Shown here piece after piece: positions 1 through 7,417 of a stretch of DNA of 39,778 nucleotides. The notes below the pieces were generated by a model, which was given only the letters and a program-made list of their open reading frames with translations, did not search any database and was not told the origin of the DNA. The position numbers and the translations under genes were made by a program. The stretch spans positions 1-39,778 of the forward strand of contig JAFUZD010000017.1 in the NCBI GenBank assembly GCA_017476785.1, in the 5' to 3' direction. Positions within the stretch are counted from its first letter, which is position 1, and each line of letters begins with the position of its first letter. Source of the DNA: Prevotella sp. Its GTDB lineage: Bacteria; Bacteroidota; Bacteroidia; Bacteroidales; Bacteroidaceae.

Positions 1-524
1 CACCTTAATACCAACTCTTAGACAAGCAAGTCGAAGCGACCAACCTGCAGCGGAAGATGGAGATTGTCAAGAACCTGCCCACCGTAGCCGTCGGTGCTGG
101 CTACAACTACCACACCTTACTCGATAATGACCATTCGTTCGCTATGATTTTCGCCACCGTCAGCGTACCGATTAGTGACTGGTGGGGCGGTTCCTATGCC
201 ATCCGTCGTAAGAAGATTGCCTACCAGCAGGCGCAGGAACAACTGACCGACAATGCCCAGTTGCTCACCATCCGTATGCAGAATGCTTGGAACAGCGTCG
301 TAGAAGCACAGCGTCAACTCGCCATCGCCCGTCGCAGCATCGAGCAGGCGGAAGAGAACCTCCGTCTGCACCGCGACTACTACCGCGCGGGCACCTGCAA
401 GATGTCCGACCTTCTCGAAGCCCAACTGCTCTACCAGCAGTCGTGCGACAAGTACACTGATGCCTTCGCCGACCTGCAAAATAAGATTACGGAATACCGC
501 CAAGCCACAGGACAACACATATAA
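1..524 (+). CDS. TolC-family outer membrane efflux protein, C-terminal part (5' end outside window, in-frame stop at 6-8)
   Basis: Outer membrane channel of the TolC/OEP family, the exit duct of tripartite efflux pumps. About 170 residues of the C-terminal half are visible. They run from YQLLDKQVEA at position 9 through a beta-strand stretch (GAGYNYH, FATVSVPISDWWGG) into a long helical pair (QAQEQLTDNAQLL, RRSIEQAEENLRLHRDYYRAG, LLEAQLLYQQ), which is the typical OEP repeat. The reading frame continues upstream of the first ATG (57), so that ATG is internal. In this frame codon 6-8 is TAA, and the context P-stop-Y-Q-L-L suggests a Glu codon (GAA) changed by one base, as family members often read PEYQLL here. 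The gene is either a recent pseudogene or has an error at the sequence end. Pump partners would lie to the left. Confidence 0.8.
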
Positions 525-790
525 TAATCGGAGCGAATCCATCGGAATGTCCAGAAGTCCGTAACACAAATATTGGTAATTGTTTGTGATGCGAGGATTT
601 TTTCGTATCCTTACACCCGAGACTCGTTTCTTTTTTCTTTTGTATTTGTCTGCGTCTCCGCGTGGCTGGGTGATGGGTGCTCAAAGAAATTGGGGCACTT
701 ATGCCGCCGTCTCGGAAAAAATGACGAACTTTGCCGTCGGAAGGCGGGCATTCCGCCAACGTAACCTAAAGTATCAGAAGGAGTCATTAT

Positions 791-1678
791 ATGGGCAAGA
801 AGGTGGCATTGGTCTTGTCGAGCGGCGGTGCACGCGGCTTGGTGCACATCGGCGTCATAGAGGAACTGCTGGCACAGGGGTACGAGATTACCTCGGTGGC
901 GGGCAGCTCGATGGGGGCACTGGTGGGCGGCATCTATGCAGCCGGCCGGCTGCCTGAGTTTCGCGAGTGGATGAAGACCATCACCAAACGCAGGATGATA
1001 GAGCTGACTGACCTGTCGCTCAGCATCAATCACTTGGTGAAGGGCGAACGGATTATTGCCGCCATCGAGGAAATCGTGCCCGACGTGCGTATCGAGGACC
1101 TGCCTATTCCCTTCTGCGCCGTCTCTACCGACTGGCAGAACGGGCGCGAGGTCGTGTTTCGCAGCGGCAGCCTGTTTGCCGCCATCCGCGCCTCCATCTC
1201 GTTGCCATCGTTCTTCAATCCTGTCAGGCGCGACGGGATGATTCTCATTGACGGCGGCATCGTGAACCCGATACCGCTGAACAGGGTGGCGCGTACCGAG
1301 GGCGACATCCTCGTGGGCGTGGACGTGAGCGGGCACGACTATCAGGGGCAGAGCGAGCTGCAGCAGACGGTTGCGGCCAAGCGCAAGCGCGACACGTCGC
1401 TGGGGATGACGATACTCAACCGCCTGCTGCCCGAGAACATCGAGTTCAACTACATCACGCTGCTCTCGCGCACCAGCTCGCTGATGATACGCCAGAACTC
1501 CAAGCTGATGGCCCAGCTGACGCATCCCGACATCCTGCTCGACATCCAGCTGAACCGCTATGGCGGTTTCGACTACGACAAGTCTGAGAAATTGGTGGCC
1601 ATAGGCCGCAATCGCACGCGGAAGGGGCTGCAGCATTACGCCGAGGGGAAGCTGGCGGATGGCGAGGCAAAGGGCTGA
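791..1678 (+). CDS. Patatin-like phospholipase family protein (RssA-like)
   Basis: Predicted cytoplasmic serine lipid acyl hydrolase of 295 residues, close in size to RssA/YchK-type patatins. The oxyanion loop SSGGARG is at residues 10-16. The nucleophile elbow GSSMG at 38-42 makes Ser40 the nucleophile, and the DGG motif at 154-156 makes Asp154 its dyad partner. There is no signal peptide or membrane segment, and no outer membrane barrel domain as in the long patatins of this phylum. The ATG at 791 directly precedes the GKKVALVLSSGG strand that begins the fold, which fixes the start. The gene stands alone. The 266 bases between the TolC stop and this start hold no convincing gene, only a weak -7-like GAACTTTG near 727 and a short GC hairpin at 743-757. 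The substrate is unknown. Confidence 0.88.
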   Translation: MGKKVALVLSSGGARGLVHIGVIEELLAQGYEITSVAGSSMGALVGGIYAAGRLPEFREWMKTITKRRMIELTDLSLSINHLVKGERIIAAIEEIVPDVRIEDLPIPFCAVSTDWQNGREVVFRSGSLFAAIRASISLPSFFNPVRRDGMILIDGGIVNPIPLNRVARTEGDILVGVDVSGHDYQGQSELQQTVAAKRKRDTSLGMTILNRLLPENIEFNYITLLSRTSSLMIRQNSKLMAQLTHPDILLDIQLNRYGGFDYDKSEKLVAIGRNRTRKGLQHYAEGKLADGEAKG

Positions 1679-1716
1679 ACGGGAAGGGCGTGCGCGCCAT
1701 TCAATGGACTTGACTC

Positions 1717-1803
1717 CTCTCCGCAGCCTCGGGAGCGATGCTCCGCGGGCTTGGGAGTCTTTCTCCGCAGGCTGCGGAGCGTCGCTCCCGAGGCTATGGA
1801 GAG
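1717..1803. repeat. Large imperfect palindrome (30-base arms) downstream of the patatin gene
   Basis: Arms 1717-1746 and 1774-1803 are inverted repeats with about four mismatches. The inner 21 bases (1726-1746 against 1774-1794) have a single mismatch. A 27-base loop separates them and itself repeats CTCCGC/GCGGAG pieces. There is no T-run after the stem, so it is not a standard intrinsic terminator, although it could stop transcription from the patatin gene before the rhaD promoter. It may be a member of a dispersed palindromic repeat family. Confidence 0.75.
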
Positions 1804-1861
1804 ACGCTTCGCAAACGAGGGAGAAAAGTTGATTTAAATCAAGAGAAATATCATAAAGTAG

Positions 1862-1913
1862 GGGTCGAATATCAAAATGCGCGGGTCGGTACCGATTTTT
1901 AGGTATATCTTTG
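1862..1913 (+). promoter_or_regulatory. rhaD promoter with putative activator site
   Basis: The -7 box TATCTTTG at 1906-1913 fits the Bacteroidetes TAnnTTTG form and lies 31 bases before the rhaD ATG. No TTTG is found at the -33 distance. Instead two direct GGGTC half-sites start at 1862 and 1883, 21 bases apart, ending 18 bases before the -7 box. A matching pair (AGGTC, AGGCC, also 21 apart) lies at the rhaB promoter. This fits binding of an AraC-type activator that replaces the missing -33 contact. The -7 box is clear; the operator is inferred. Confidence 0.6.
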
Positions 1914-1944
1914 CAACCGAAAAGTTTAATACGAACACAGTCTT

Positions 1945-2754
1945 ATGAGTAGTATTCTCGAAGGTCGTCCTGCACTGAAGCAGGAGATTGACAAGATTGC
2001 CGAGGTAGCTGGCTATCTGTGGCAGAATGGTTGGGCCGAGCGCAATGGCGGCAACATCACCGTGAACATTACCGAACTGGTGGACGACGCTATCCGTCAG
2101 CTGCCCCCCATCAGCGACATCAAGCCTATCGGCGTGGCCCTGCCGGCCCTGCGCGGCAGCTATTTCTACTGCAAGGGAACGGGCAAGCGGATGCGCGACT
2201 TGGCACGCCGCCCGATGGAAAACGGGTCGGTCATCCGTATTCTGGACGACTGCGCCTCGTATGTCATCATTGCCGACGACGTGGTGATGCCGACGAGCGA
2301 GCTGCCGAGCCACCTGACGGTGCACGCCCATCTGATAGAGAGCGGGTCGCCCTATCGCGCCACGGTGCACACGCACCCCATTGAGCTGGTGGCAATGAGC
2401 CACAACCGTGCCTTCCTCGGAAAGGACGTGCTGACGCGCCTGCTGTGGTCGATGATTCCCGAGACAAAGGCTTTCTGCCCGCTGGGACTGGGCATCGTGC
2501 CCTATACATTGCCGGGCTCCAACGAACTGGCCGATGCCACGCTGCGCGAGCTGGAAGAGTACGACGTGGTGATGTGGGAGAAGCACGGCGTCTTTGCCAA
2601 AGGTCTGGACGTGATGGATGCCTTCGACCAGATTGACGTGCTCTCGAAGAGTGCCAAGATCTACATCAGCAGCCGTGCTATGGGATTTGAACCCGAGGGT
2701 ATGAGCGACGAGCAGATGCAAGAGATGACGCGCGCCTTCAACCTGCCGCGCTGA
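1945..2754 (+). CDS. rhaD: Rhamnulose-1-phosphate aldolase (class II)
   Basis: Cleaves L-rhamnulose 1-phosphate to dihydroxyacetone phosphate and L-lactaldehyde, the last step of the phosphorylating L-rhamnose pathway. It is a zinc-dependent class II aldolase/adducin-fold protein of 269 residues, the normal RhaD length. The metal ligands appear as HTH (His142, His144) and EKHG (His214), with the catalytic Glu at TSELPSH (Glu119). These match the order and spacing of the E. coli enzyme (Glu117, His141, His143, His212). WAERNGGNIT near residue 30 and GSYFYCKGTGKRM near 71 belong to the phosphate-binding region. It is transcribed from its own promoter toward the rhaB operon, which runs in the opposite direction. 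The regulatory motif it shares with the rhaB promoter argues for co-regulation. Confidence 0.95.
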   Translation: MSSILEGRPALKQEIDKIAEVAGYLWQNGWAERNGGNITVNITELVDDAIRQLPPISDIKPIGVALPALRGSYFYCKGTGKRMRDLARRPMENGSVIRILDDCASYVIIADDVVMPTSELPSHLTVHAHLIESGSPYRATVHTHPIELVAMSHNRAFLGKDVLTRLLWSMIPETKAFCPLGLGIVPYTLPGSNELADATLRELEEYDVVMWEKHGVFAKGLDVMDAFDQIDVLSKSAKIYISSRAMGFEPEGMSDEQMQEMTRAFNLPR

Positions 2755-2828
2755 AAGTCCCCTCGCCTAAAGTGCTGAAACGAACAAAAACAACTACTGA
2801 CTACATATATTATTGGATTTAAAACTGT

Positions 2829-2862
2829 AACGTCCCCGTCGCTGTGAAGCGGCGGGGACGTT
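2829..2862. terminator. Bidirectional hairpin between rhaD and the MFS gene
   Basis: Arms 2829-2842 and 2849-2862 form a 14-bp GC-rich stem (one G-T pair) with a 6-base loop, placed between two convergent genes. On the minus strand it is followed by a short T-run (TTTT). The plus-strand side is only weakly T-rich. It probably ends transcripts from both sides. Confidence 0.75.
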
Positions 2863-2908
2863 GTGATTGTGCTTTCGATAGCGCGAAAGGGCGGGCGAGG
2901 TGTCGGTC

Positions 2909-4240
2909 TTACACCTCGTCGCCATAGCGTTCGCGGACAATGTCGTCGAGTTCGCGCCCGCGGGTGTTGGGAGCCCCGACGACGCCGACAATGAGCGAGA
3001 TGAGCAGCAGGGCTATCATACAGTAGGCCGCAATGGTGAAGCCCTCGCCGTTCTCACCGTAGATGTAGGTGAAGAGCAGTCCCCACAGGGCCGACAGGCC
3101 GCGCACGATGAAGAACATCAGGCCCTGCGCACCGGCACGGAACTTAGCTGGGAACAGCTCGCTGCCCCACAGGGCATAGAATATCTGCGGCGAGGCACCG
3201 CCCTGAATACCCCACAGGATGGCAAAGGCCCACAGCCCGGCAGGTCCGTTGACGCCGATGGTGACGATGACGAGCCAAGCAGCGAGGGCGGCTACGAGCC
3301 CAAAGACGTAGATGCCCTTATGCGGCGTCTTGTCGATGAGCTTTGACGTGCAGAAGGTGACGCTGACGATGATGGCCCACTGAATGAAGTTCATCCAGTT
3401 GGCCTGCTCGTTGGACACGCCGCCCGCCGTCTCGTAGATGTGAGGCTGGAAGAAGCCCATCACCGAGGCCACGAGGTTCCACGTCAGGTAGATGGTGGCG
3501 AGGAAGCAGACGGTCTTCACGGCGATATTGTTGGAGAACAGTAGCTTGATGTTGTCGGCGATTCCTGCCTGCTTCGACTTGCTGGCCTCAAACTCGGCAC
3601 TCTCCTGCAACTGACGCTGCAGATTCCACGCGATGAAGGCCACGACAAACAGCGAGAAGAACACAACGCGCGACGAGAACACGTTGAGCGCGTCTTCAGA
3701 GAGCCCGCTGCCGGCAATGGCGGTGGCCAGTGTCTGCACCCAGCTGAACAGATAGCCGCCGGGGGCGAAGAACATTCCCAGCAGCAGGATAATCATCGGG
3801 CCGATGCCCCACGACATCTGCGAGATGCAGATGTTGCGGCCGCGGTTGTTGATCTCCGAACTCTCGGAGATGTAGGTCCACGATGCCGGCACGCCGATGC
3901 CCACCGAGAGCCCCGTGATGAGGAATCCGCAGAGCAGCATCGGGAAGTTGACGCTGAGCATCACCGTCAGCACGCCGAGCATATACACCAGCAGATTGTA
4001 CGTGAAGATGAACTTGCGCCCGTACTTGTCGGCCAAGAATCCGCCGATGATGGCGCCGAGCGCCGCTCCCAGACAGTTGGCACTGATGAAGTTGAGCCAG
4101 CCCAGATGGACCTCGCTCAGTCCCAGATACTTCTGCCACAGTGTCAGCCCGCTGGCACCGGCCACGATGGCGCCGGCGTCGAGATAATTAGTCAGAGACA
4201 CGGCTATCGTGCTCTTCAGACTTCCTTTGTTGTTTCCCAT
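2909..4240 (-). CDS. MFS sugar:proton symporter, probable L-rhamnose transporter
   Basis: Inner-membrane major facilitator protein of the sugar-porter type, about 443 residues with 12 predicted membrane segments. The signature between segments 2 and 3 is visible as GGFLADKYGRK, and the sugar-porter Glu/Arg context as SELFPAKFRAGAQGL. It is the third gene of the rhaB-isomerase-MFS operon, so L-rhamnose is the likely cargo. It is unrelated to the RhaT (DMT-like) permease usually linked to rhamnose genes. Two starts are possible. ATG at 4240 lies 4 bases after the isomerase stop and leaves a normal N-terminus (MGNNKGSLK). ATG at 4270 would overlap the isomerase by 26 bases and add ten residues. 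I chose 4240. Substrate assignment comes from context only. Confidence 0.82.
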   Translation of the reverse strand: MGNNKGSLKSTIAVSLTNYLDAGAIVAGASGLTLWQKYLGLSEVHLGWLNFISANCLGAALGAIIGGFLADKYGRKFIFTYNLLVYMLGVLTVMLSVNFPMLLCGFLITGLSVGIGVPASWTYISESSEINNRGRNICISQMSWGIGPMIILLLGMFFAPGGYLFSWVQTLATAIAGSGLSEDALNVFSSRVVFFSLFVVAFIAWNLQRQLQESAEFEASKSKQAGIADNIKLLFSNNIAVKTVCFLATIYLTWNLVASVMGFFQPHIYETAGGVSNEQANWMNFIQWAIIVSVTFCTSKLIDKTPHKGIYVFGLVAALAAWLVIVTIGVNGPAGLWAFAILWGIQGGASPQIFYALWGSELFPAKFRAGAQGLMFFIVRGLSALWGLLFTYIYGENGEGFTIAAYCMIALLLISLIVGVVGAPNTRGRELDDIVRERYGDEV

Positions 4241-4244
4241 ATCT

Positions 4245-5675
4245 TTATCTGCAAACAATATCACATTCAATGTTCAGAATCTTGGCCACCTTCAGGATGG
4301 TGTCGATGTGGTGGCCCACAGCGGCTGCCATATGGTGGGTCGGGCCGGCCTCGCTCCACTTGTTGACGAACTCGCGGCAGGGCAGCGAGAATTTGGTGCG
4401 CATATTGGTGTCGCCGAAGGTGAAGATGGGGCCTTCCTCGTTGACGCCCTCGGCCACGACGAACTTAAAGACGCCGTTCGCGTCCTGCGTGATGGCCAGA
4501 TAGGTGACGGGGCCCGTGGGCGGATAGAACTGCGTCAGGTAGCCGCCGCCGGTCTTGCCGTGGAACACGGGCACAATCTTCATCGTGGGCTTCTTGGCCT
4601 GCGAGATGTCGAAGTCGCCCGAGCCCGAGTGGCCAATGATGCAGATGTCCTTCGGGAAGTCGATGCTGTACATCTCGGCCAGCGTGCCGGTGCCGCTGAT
4701 GGTCTTCAGTATCGACATCGCCATTGCCACCTTCATATCGCCCTCCACGGCGCAGGCCGTGTGCTGCTTGATGAGCATCGAGAAGGCCGGGATGAGCATC
4801 GAGTCCAGTTTGCCGGCCACGCCCTGCGCAAAACCGGCATAGTGGGAGGCAATCATACCCAGCTGCTCGTCCTTCACCCACTGTTCGAAGGCCACGACAT
4901 ACTTGGCCATATCCCACACCTTCTCTACGGTGCCGCCGCCCTCGATGTCGAAGGTGGCGAGGATGTCCTCGGCCTTAGCGCGGATGGCTGCCTCGTCGGT
5001 GATGTTGTCGGCAATGGCCCACATCTGCTCCCAGTCGAACTGCTTGGTGTAGACAAACAGACGGTGATAGAGGTTGGTCTCGTCGATGTAGAGGTCCATC
5101 ATTCCGGGGTAGGGGCGGCCTATCTGGGCGATGTTGGTGTCGCGGAAGCGGCGGCGCACCTGCGCGGCGCGGCACCAGTCTTCAATCTCCCGCTGCACTT
5201 CGGGGTCGCCACCTTCGACGACGCCGGTGATGACGGCCGAACGCTTGCCGGCACGGTTCAGGTCGGCCACCATCTCGCCGATGGCTCCGCAGGCATACAG
5301 CTCGCCCAGCCACGTGGGGATGTCGGTCTTGGCGTAGTCGGGGGCCAGCTTCTTCTGCACGTTGACAATGACCACCGGCACGTCGAGGTCGCACACGGCG
5401 GGCAGCATATTATAAGAGGTGCAGTAGGTCAGCATCTGCAAGATGACGAGGTCTACGTCGGCAGCACGGAACTTATCGCCAGCAGCCATCGACTGCTCCT
5501 TGGTGGTCACCATCCCGCCGTCGACAACCTCGATGGTGTCGGGCAGGGTCTTCTTAAAGGCAGCGTACTGCGCTTCAAACTCGGGAACGAGCTGGGGAAA
5601 CTGCGGCAGGTAGGCTCCCAGTGCGATGGAGAACACGCCGACTCTTGCTTTGGTTTCTACTAATGGTTTACTCAT
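4245..5675 (-). CDS. L-arabinose/L-fucose isomerase family protein, probable L-rhamnose-acting isomerase
   Basis: Aldose-ketose isomerase of the AraA/FucI superfamily, 476 residues, cytoplasmic and probably Mn2+-dependent. The N-terminal Rossmann-like part (VGVFSIALGAYLPQFPQL; VDLVILQMLTYCTSYN) and the C-terminal part (CAVEGDMKVAMAM; GPTHHMAAAVGHH near residue 440) resemble AraA-like proteins. The length is nearer AraA (about 500) than FucI (about 590). It sits between rhamnulokinase and a sugar porter, where the TIM-barrel L-rhamnose isomerase RhaA (about 420 residues) would be expected. I therefore infer that it converts L-rhamnose, perhaps also L-fucose or related sugars, to the ketose. 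The family call is sound; the substrate is inferred. Spacing to rhaB is 51 bases. Confidence 0.85.
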   Translation of the reverse strand: MSKPLVETKARVGVFSIALGAYLPQFPQLVPEFEAQYAAFKKTLPDTIEVVDGGMVTTKEQSMAAGDKFRAADVDLVILQMLTYCTSYNMLPAVCDLDVPVVIVNVQKKLAPDYAKTDIPTWLGELYACGAIGEMVADLNRAGKRSAVITGVVEGGDPEVQREIEDWCRAAQVRRRFRDTNIAQIGRPYPGMMDLYIDETNLYHRLFVYTKQFDWEQMWAIADNITDEAAIRAKAEDILATFDIEGGGTVEKVWDMAKYVVAFEQWVKDEQLGMIASHYAGFAQGVAGKLDSMLIPAFSMLIKQHTACAVEGDMKVAMAMSILKTISGTGTLAEMYSIDFPKDICIIGHSGSGDFDISQAKKPTMKIVPVFHGKTGGGYLTQFYPPTGPVTYLAITQDANGVFKFVVAEGVNEEGPIFTFGDTNMRTKFSLPCREFVNKWSEAGPTHHMAAAVGHHIDTILKVAKILNIECDIVCR

Positions 5676-5726
5676 AATGATTGTTGCTTATTTGTTTTAG
5701 TTTTCTGATAATCTTGTTTCTCTTGG

Positions 5727-7217
5727 TCATTCGGCTCTGTCGGCTCCGGTGATGGCCAGATAGCGCTCGTAGGCGGCAGCCCACGCCTCGGCCTCCTGCG
5801 GCTCAAAGCGCTTCAGCTCCAGCGAGTCGGCAATGATGCGGCGCATCTCCCAGATGTCGCTGACGGTTCCGGCCGTCTTAGCCTGCATCATAATGTTGCC
5901 GATGGCGGTGCCTTCCTGCGGGCCAGCCAGTACGGTGATGCCGCACGAGTTGGCCGTGAACTGGTTGAGGTGGTTGTTCAGCGAGCCGCCACCGATGATG
6001 TGGAGCACCTCGATGGGGAAGTTGGCAAACTCTTGCAGCCATCCGAACACCTGCCGATAGCGCAGGGCCAGCGAGTCGAAGATGCAGCGGCAGATGGCGG
6101 CATAGCCCTCGGGAACGGGCTGACTCGTCTGGCGGCAGTAGTCTTGGATGGCACTGACCATCGATGCCGGGTTGGCAAAGGCAGGGTCGTCGGGGTTGAT
6201 GAGGCTGCGGAACGGCTGCTGAGCGACGGCCTCGGCCTGCAGTTCGGTGTGGCTCTTGGGCGCATTATCGCCCCACTCCTTACGGCAGCGCTCATAGAGC
6301 CACATACCGCAGATGTTCTTCAGGAAACGGGTGGTACCTTCCACGCCGCCCTCGTTGGTGAAGTTGCGCTTGTAGCTCAGATCGTTGATGATGGGGTGCT
6401 TGGTCTCGATGCCCATCAGGCTCCACGTGCCGGAGCTGAGGTAGGCAAAGTGGGCGTCGCGTGCGGGCACGGCAGCCACGGCCGATGCCGTGTCGTGGCC
6501 GGCCACGGCGATGACGGGAACGGCTCCCAGCCCCGTCAGCTGCTGCACTTCCTCGGTGAGGGGGCCTATCAGCGTTCCCGGCGGCACCATCTTTCCGAAA
6601 CGCCTGCGCGTCAGGTCGACCGTGCTCAGCAGCCGCTCGTCGAGCCGCTTGTTGCGTGGGTCGAGCAGCTGCGACGTGGAGGCGATGGTATGCTCGCACA
6701 CCTGTCGCCCCGTGAGCATCCAGCTCAGGGCATCGGGGATGAACATCACGCGCTCGGCGTAGCGCAGGGCTTCGTCGCCATTGCGCCGCATCGCCCAGAG
6801 CTGGAACAGCGAGTTGAAGTTCATAAACTGGATGCCCGTGGTCTGGTACACTTTCTCGCGCGGCAGCACCTTATCAAAGTATTCTTCTATCCGTGCAAAC
6901 GTATGCGGGTCGCGGTAGGAGCGGGGATTGCGCAGGATGGCCTCGTCGCGCCCCACGCAGACAAAGTCAACGCCCCACGTGTCAATGCCGATGGACTCGA
7001 TGCTGAGTCCCTGCTTGGCCACCAGCCGCAGGCCACGGATAATCTCGTTATAGAGTGCAAAGATGTCCCAGTAGAAGCGTCCGCCAGTCTGAATCAACGG
7101 GTTGTCAAAGCGTGTCAGCTCCTCCAGTCCGATATGCCCGTCGTTGAGCGTGCCGATGATGGTGCGCCCGCTCGTGGCTCCCAGATCGACGGCAAAATAG
7201 TGTCTCTTGTCTTCCAT
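5727..7217 (-). CDS. rhaB: Rhamnulokinase
   Basis: Phosphorylates L-rhamnulose at C1 with ATP. It is a FGGY-family sugar kinase of 496 residues, typical for RhaB. The N-terminal phosphate-1 motif is FAVDLGATSGRTIIG (residues 8-22). GIDTWGVDF lies near residue 77, the ATP-site strand VPVIAVAGHDTASAVAAVP near 234-252, SSGTWSLMG near 261, and IIGGGSLNNHLNQFTANS near 412. These follow the Bacteroides rhamnulokinase closely, which separates it from fuculokinase and xylulokinase. It is the first gene of the operon, with a -7 box 50 bases before its start and a putative activator site shared with rhaD. No frame problems are seen. Confidence 0.95.
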   Translation of the reverse strand: MEDKRHYFAVDLGATSGRTIIGTLNDGHIGLEELTRFDNPLIQTGGRFYWDIFALYNEIIRGLRLVAKQGLSIESIGIDTWGVDFVCVGRDEAILRNPRSYRDPHTFARIEEYFDKVLPREKVYQTTGIQFMNFNSLFQLWAMRRNGDEALRYAERVMFIPDALSWMLTGRQVCEHTIASTSQLLDPRNKRLDERLLSTVDLTRRRFGKMVPPGTLIGPLTEEVQQLTGLGAVPVIAVAGHDTASAVAAVPARDAHFAYLSSGTWSLMGIETKHPIINDLSYKRNFTNEGGVEGTTRFLKNICGMWLYERCRKEWGDNAPKSHTELQAEAVAQQPFRSLINPDDPAFANPASMVSAIQDYCRQTSQPVPEGYAAICRCIFDSLALRYRQVFGWLQEFANFPIEVLHIIGGGSLNNHLNQFTANSCGITVLAGPQEGTAIGNIMMQAKTAGTVSDIWEMRRIIADSLELKRFEPQEAEAWAAAYERYLAITGADRAE

Positions 7218-7267
7218 TGTAAAGAATTATTTGTTTGCGGTTTCCGAAATAGTAGTTGTATCTTCCG

Positions 7268-7321
7268 CAAAGATAGCGAAATATGTGCGAATGGAGGCCT
7301 TAGAATTTGATTTTTTGACCT
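7268..7321 (-). promoter_or_regulatory. rhaB operon promoter with putative activator site
   Basis: Read on the minus strand, TATCTTTG (7275 down to 7268) is a good Bacteroidetes -7 box. No TTTG lies at the -33 distance. AGGTC (7321-7317) and AGGCC (7300-7296) are direct half-sites 21 bases apart, the same geometry as the GGGTC pair before rhaD. The site ends 20 bases before the -7 box. I infer a binding site for the rhamnose activator. Confidence 0.6.
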
Positions 7322-7346
7322 AAAAAAATGATTTGTGGTCAGAATC

Positions 7347-7379
7347 TTTCTGCTTTTTCCGATATTTCAGCTACCTTTG
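7347..7379 (+). promoter_or_regulatory. nhaD promoter
   Basis: TACCTTTG at 7372-7379 with TTTC at 7347-7350, spaced by 21 bases, fits the Bacteroidetes promoter form. It lies inside the longest possible open frame (ATG at 7328), which argues that the true nhaD start is the later ATG at 7418. Confidence 0.65.
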
Positions 7380-7417
7380 CAGATGGAAATGAATTACTAA
7401 TATCAAGTTTATTACCT

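Noticed and set aside
611-1636. A 341-codon minus-strand open frame opposite the patatin gene
   Set aside because: The plus-strand patatin has all active-site motifs; the reverse frame has no recognisable domain.
4209-5663. A 484-codon plus-strand open frame opposite the isomerase gene
   Set aside because: It is antisense to a clear isomerase, has low-complexity His/Val/Asp-rich content typical of reverse frames in GC-rich DNA, and matches no family.
5970-7310. A 446-codon plus-strand open frame opposite rhaB
   Set aside because: Same reason: rhaB on the other strand is complete and well conserved.
7328-7417. N-terminal extension of NhaD from the ATG at 7328
   Set aside because: A good promoter (7347-7379) lies within it and the extension is not hydrophobic or family-like.
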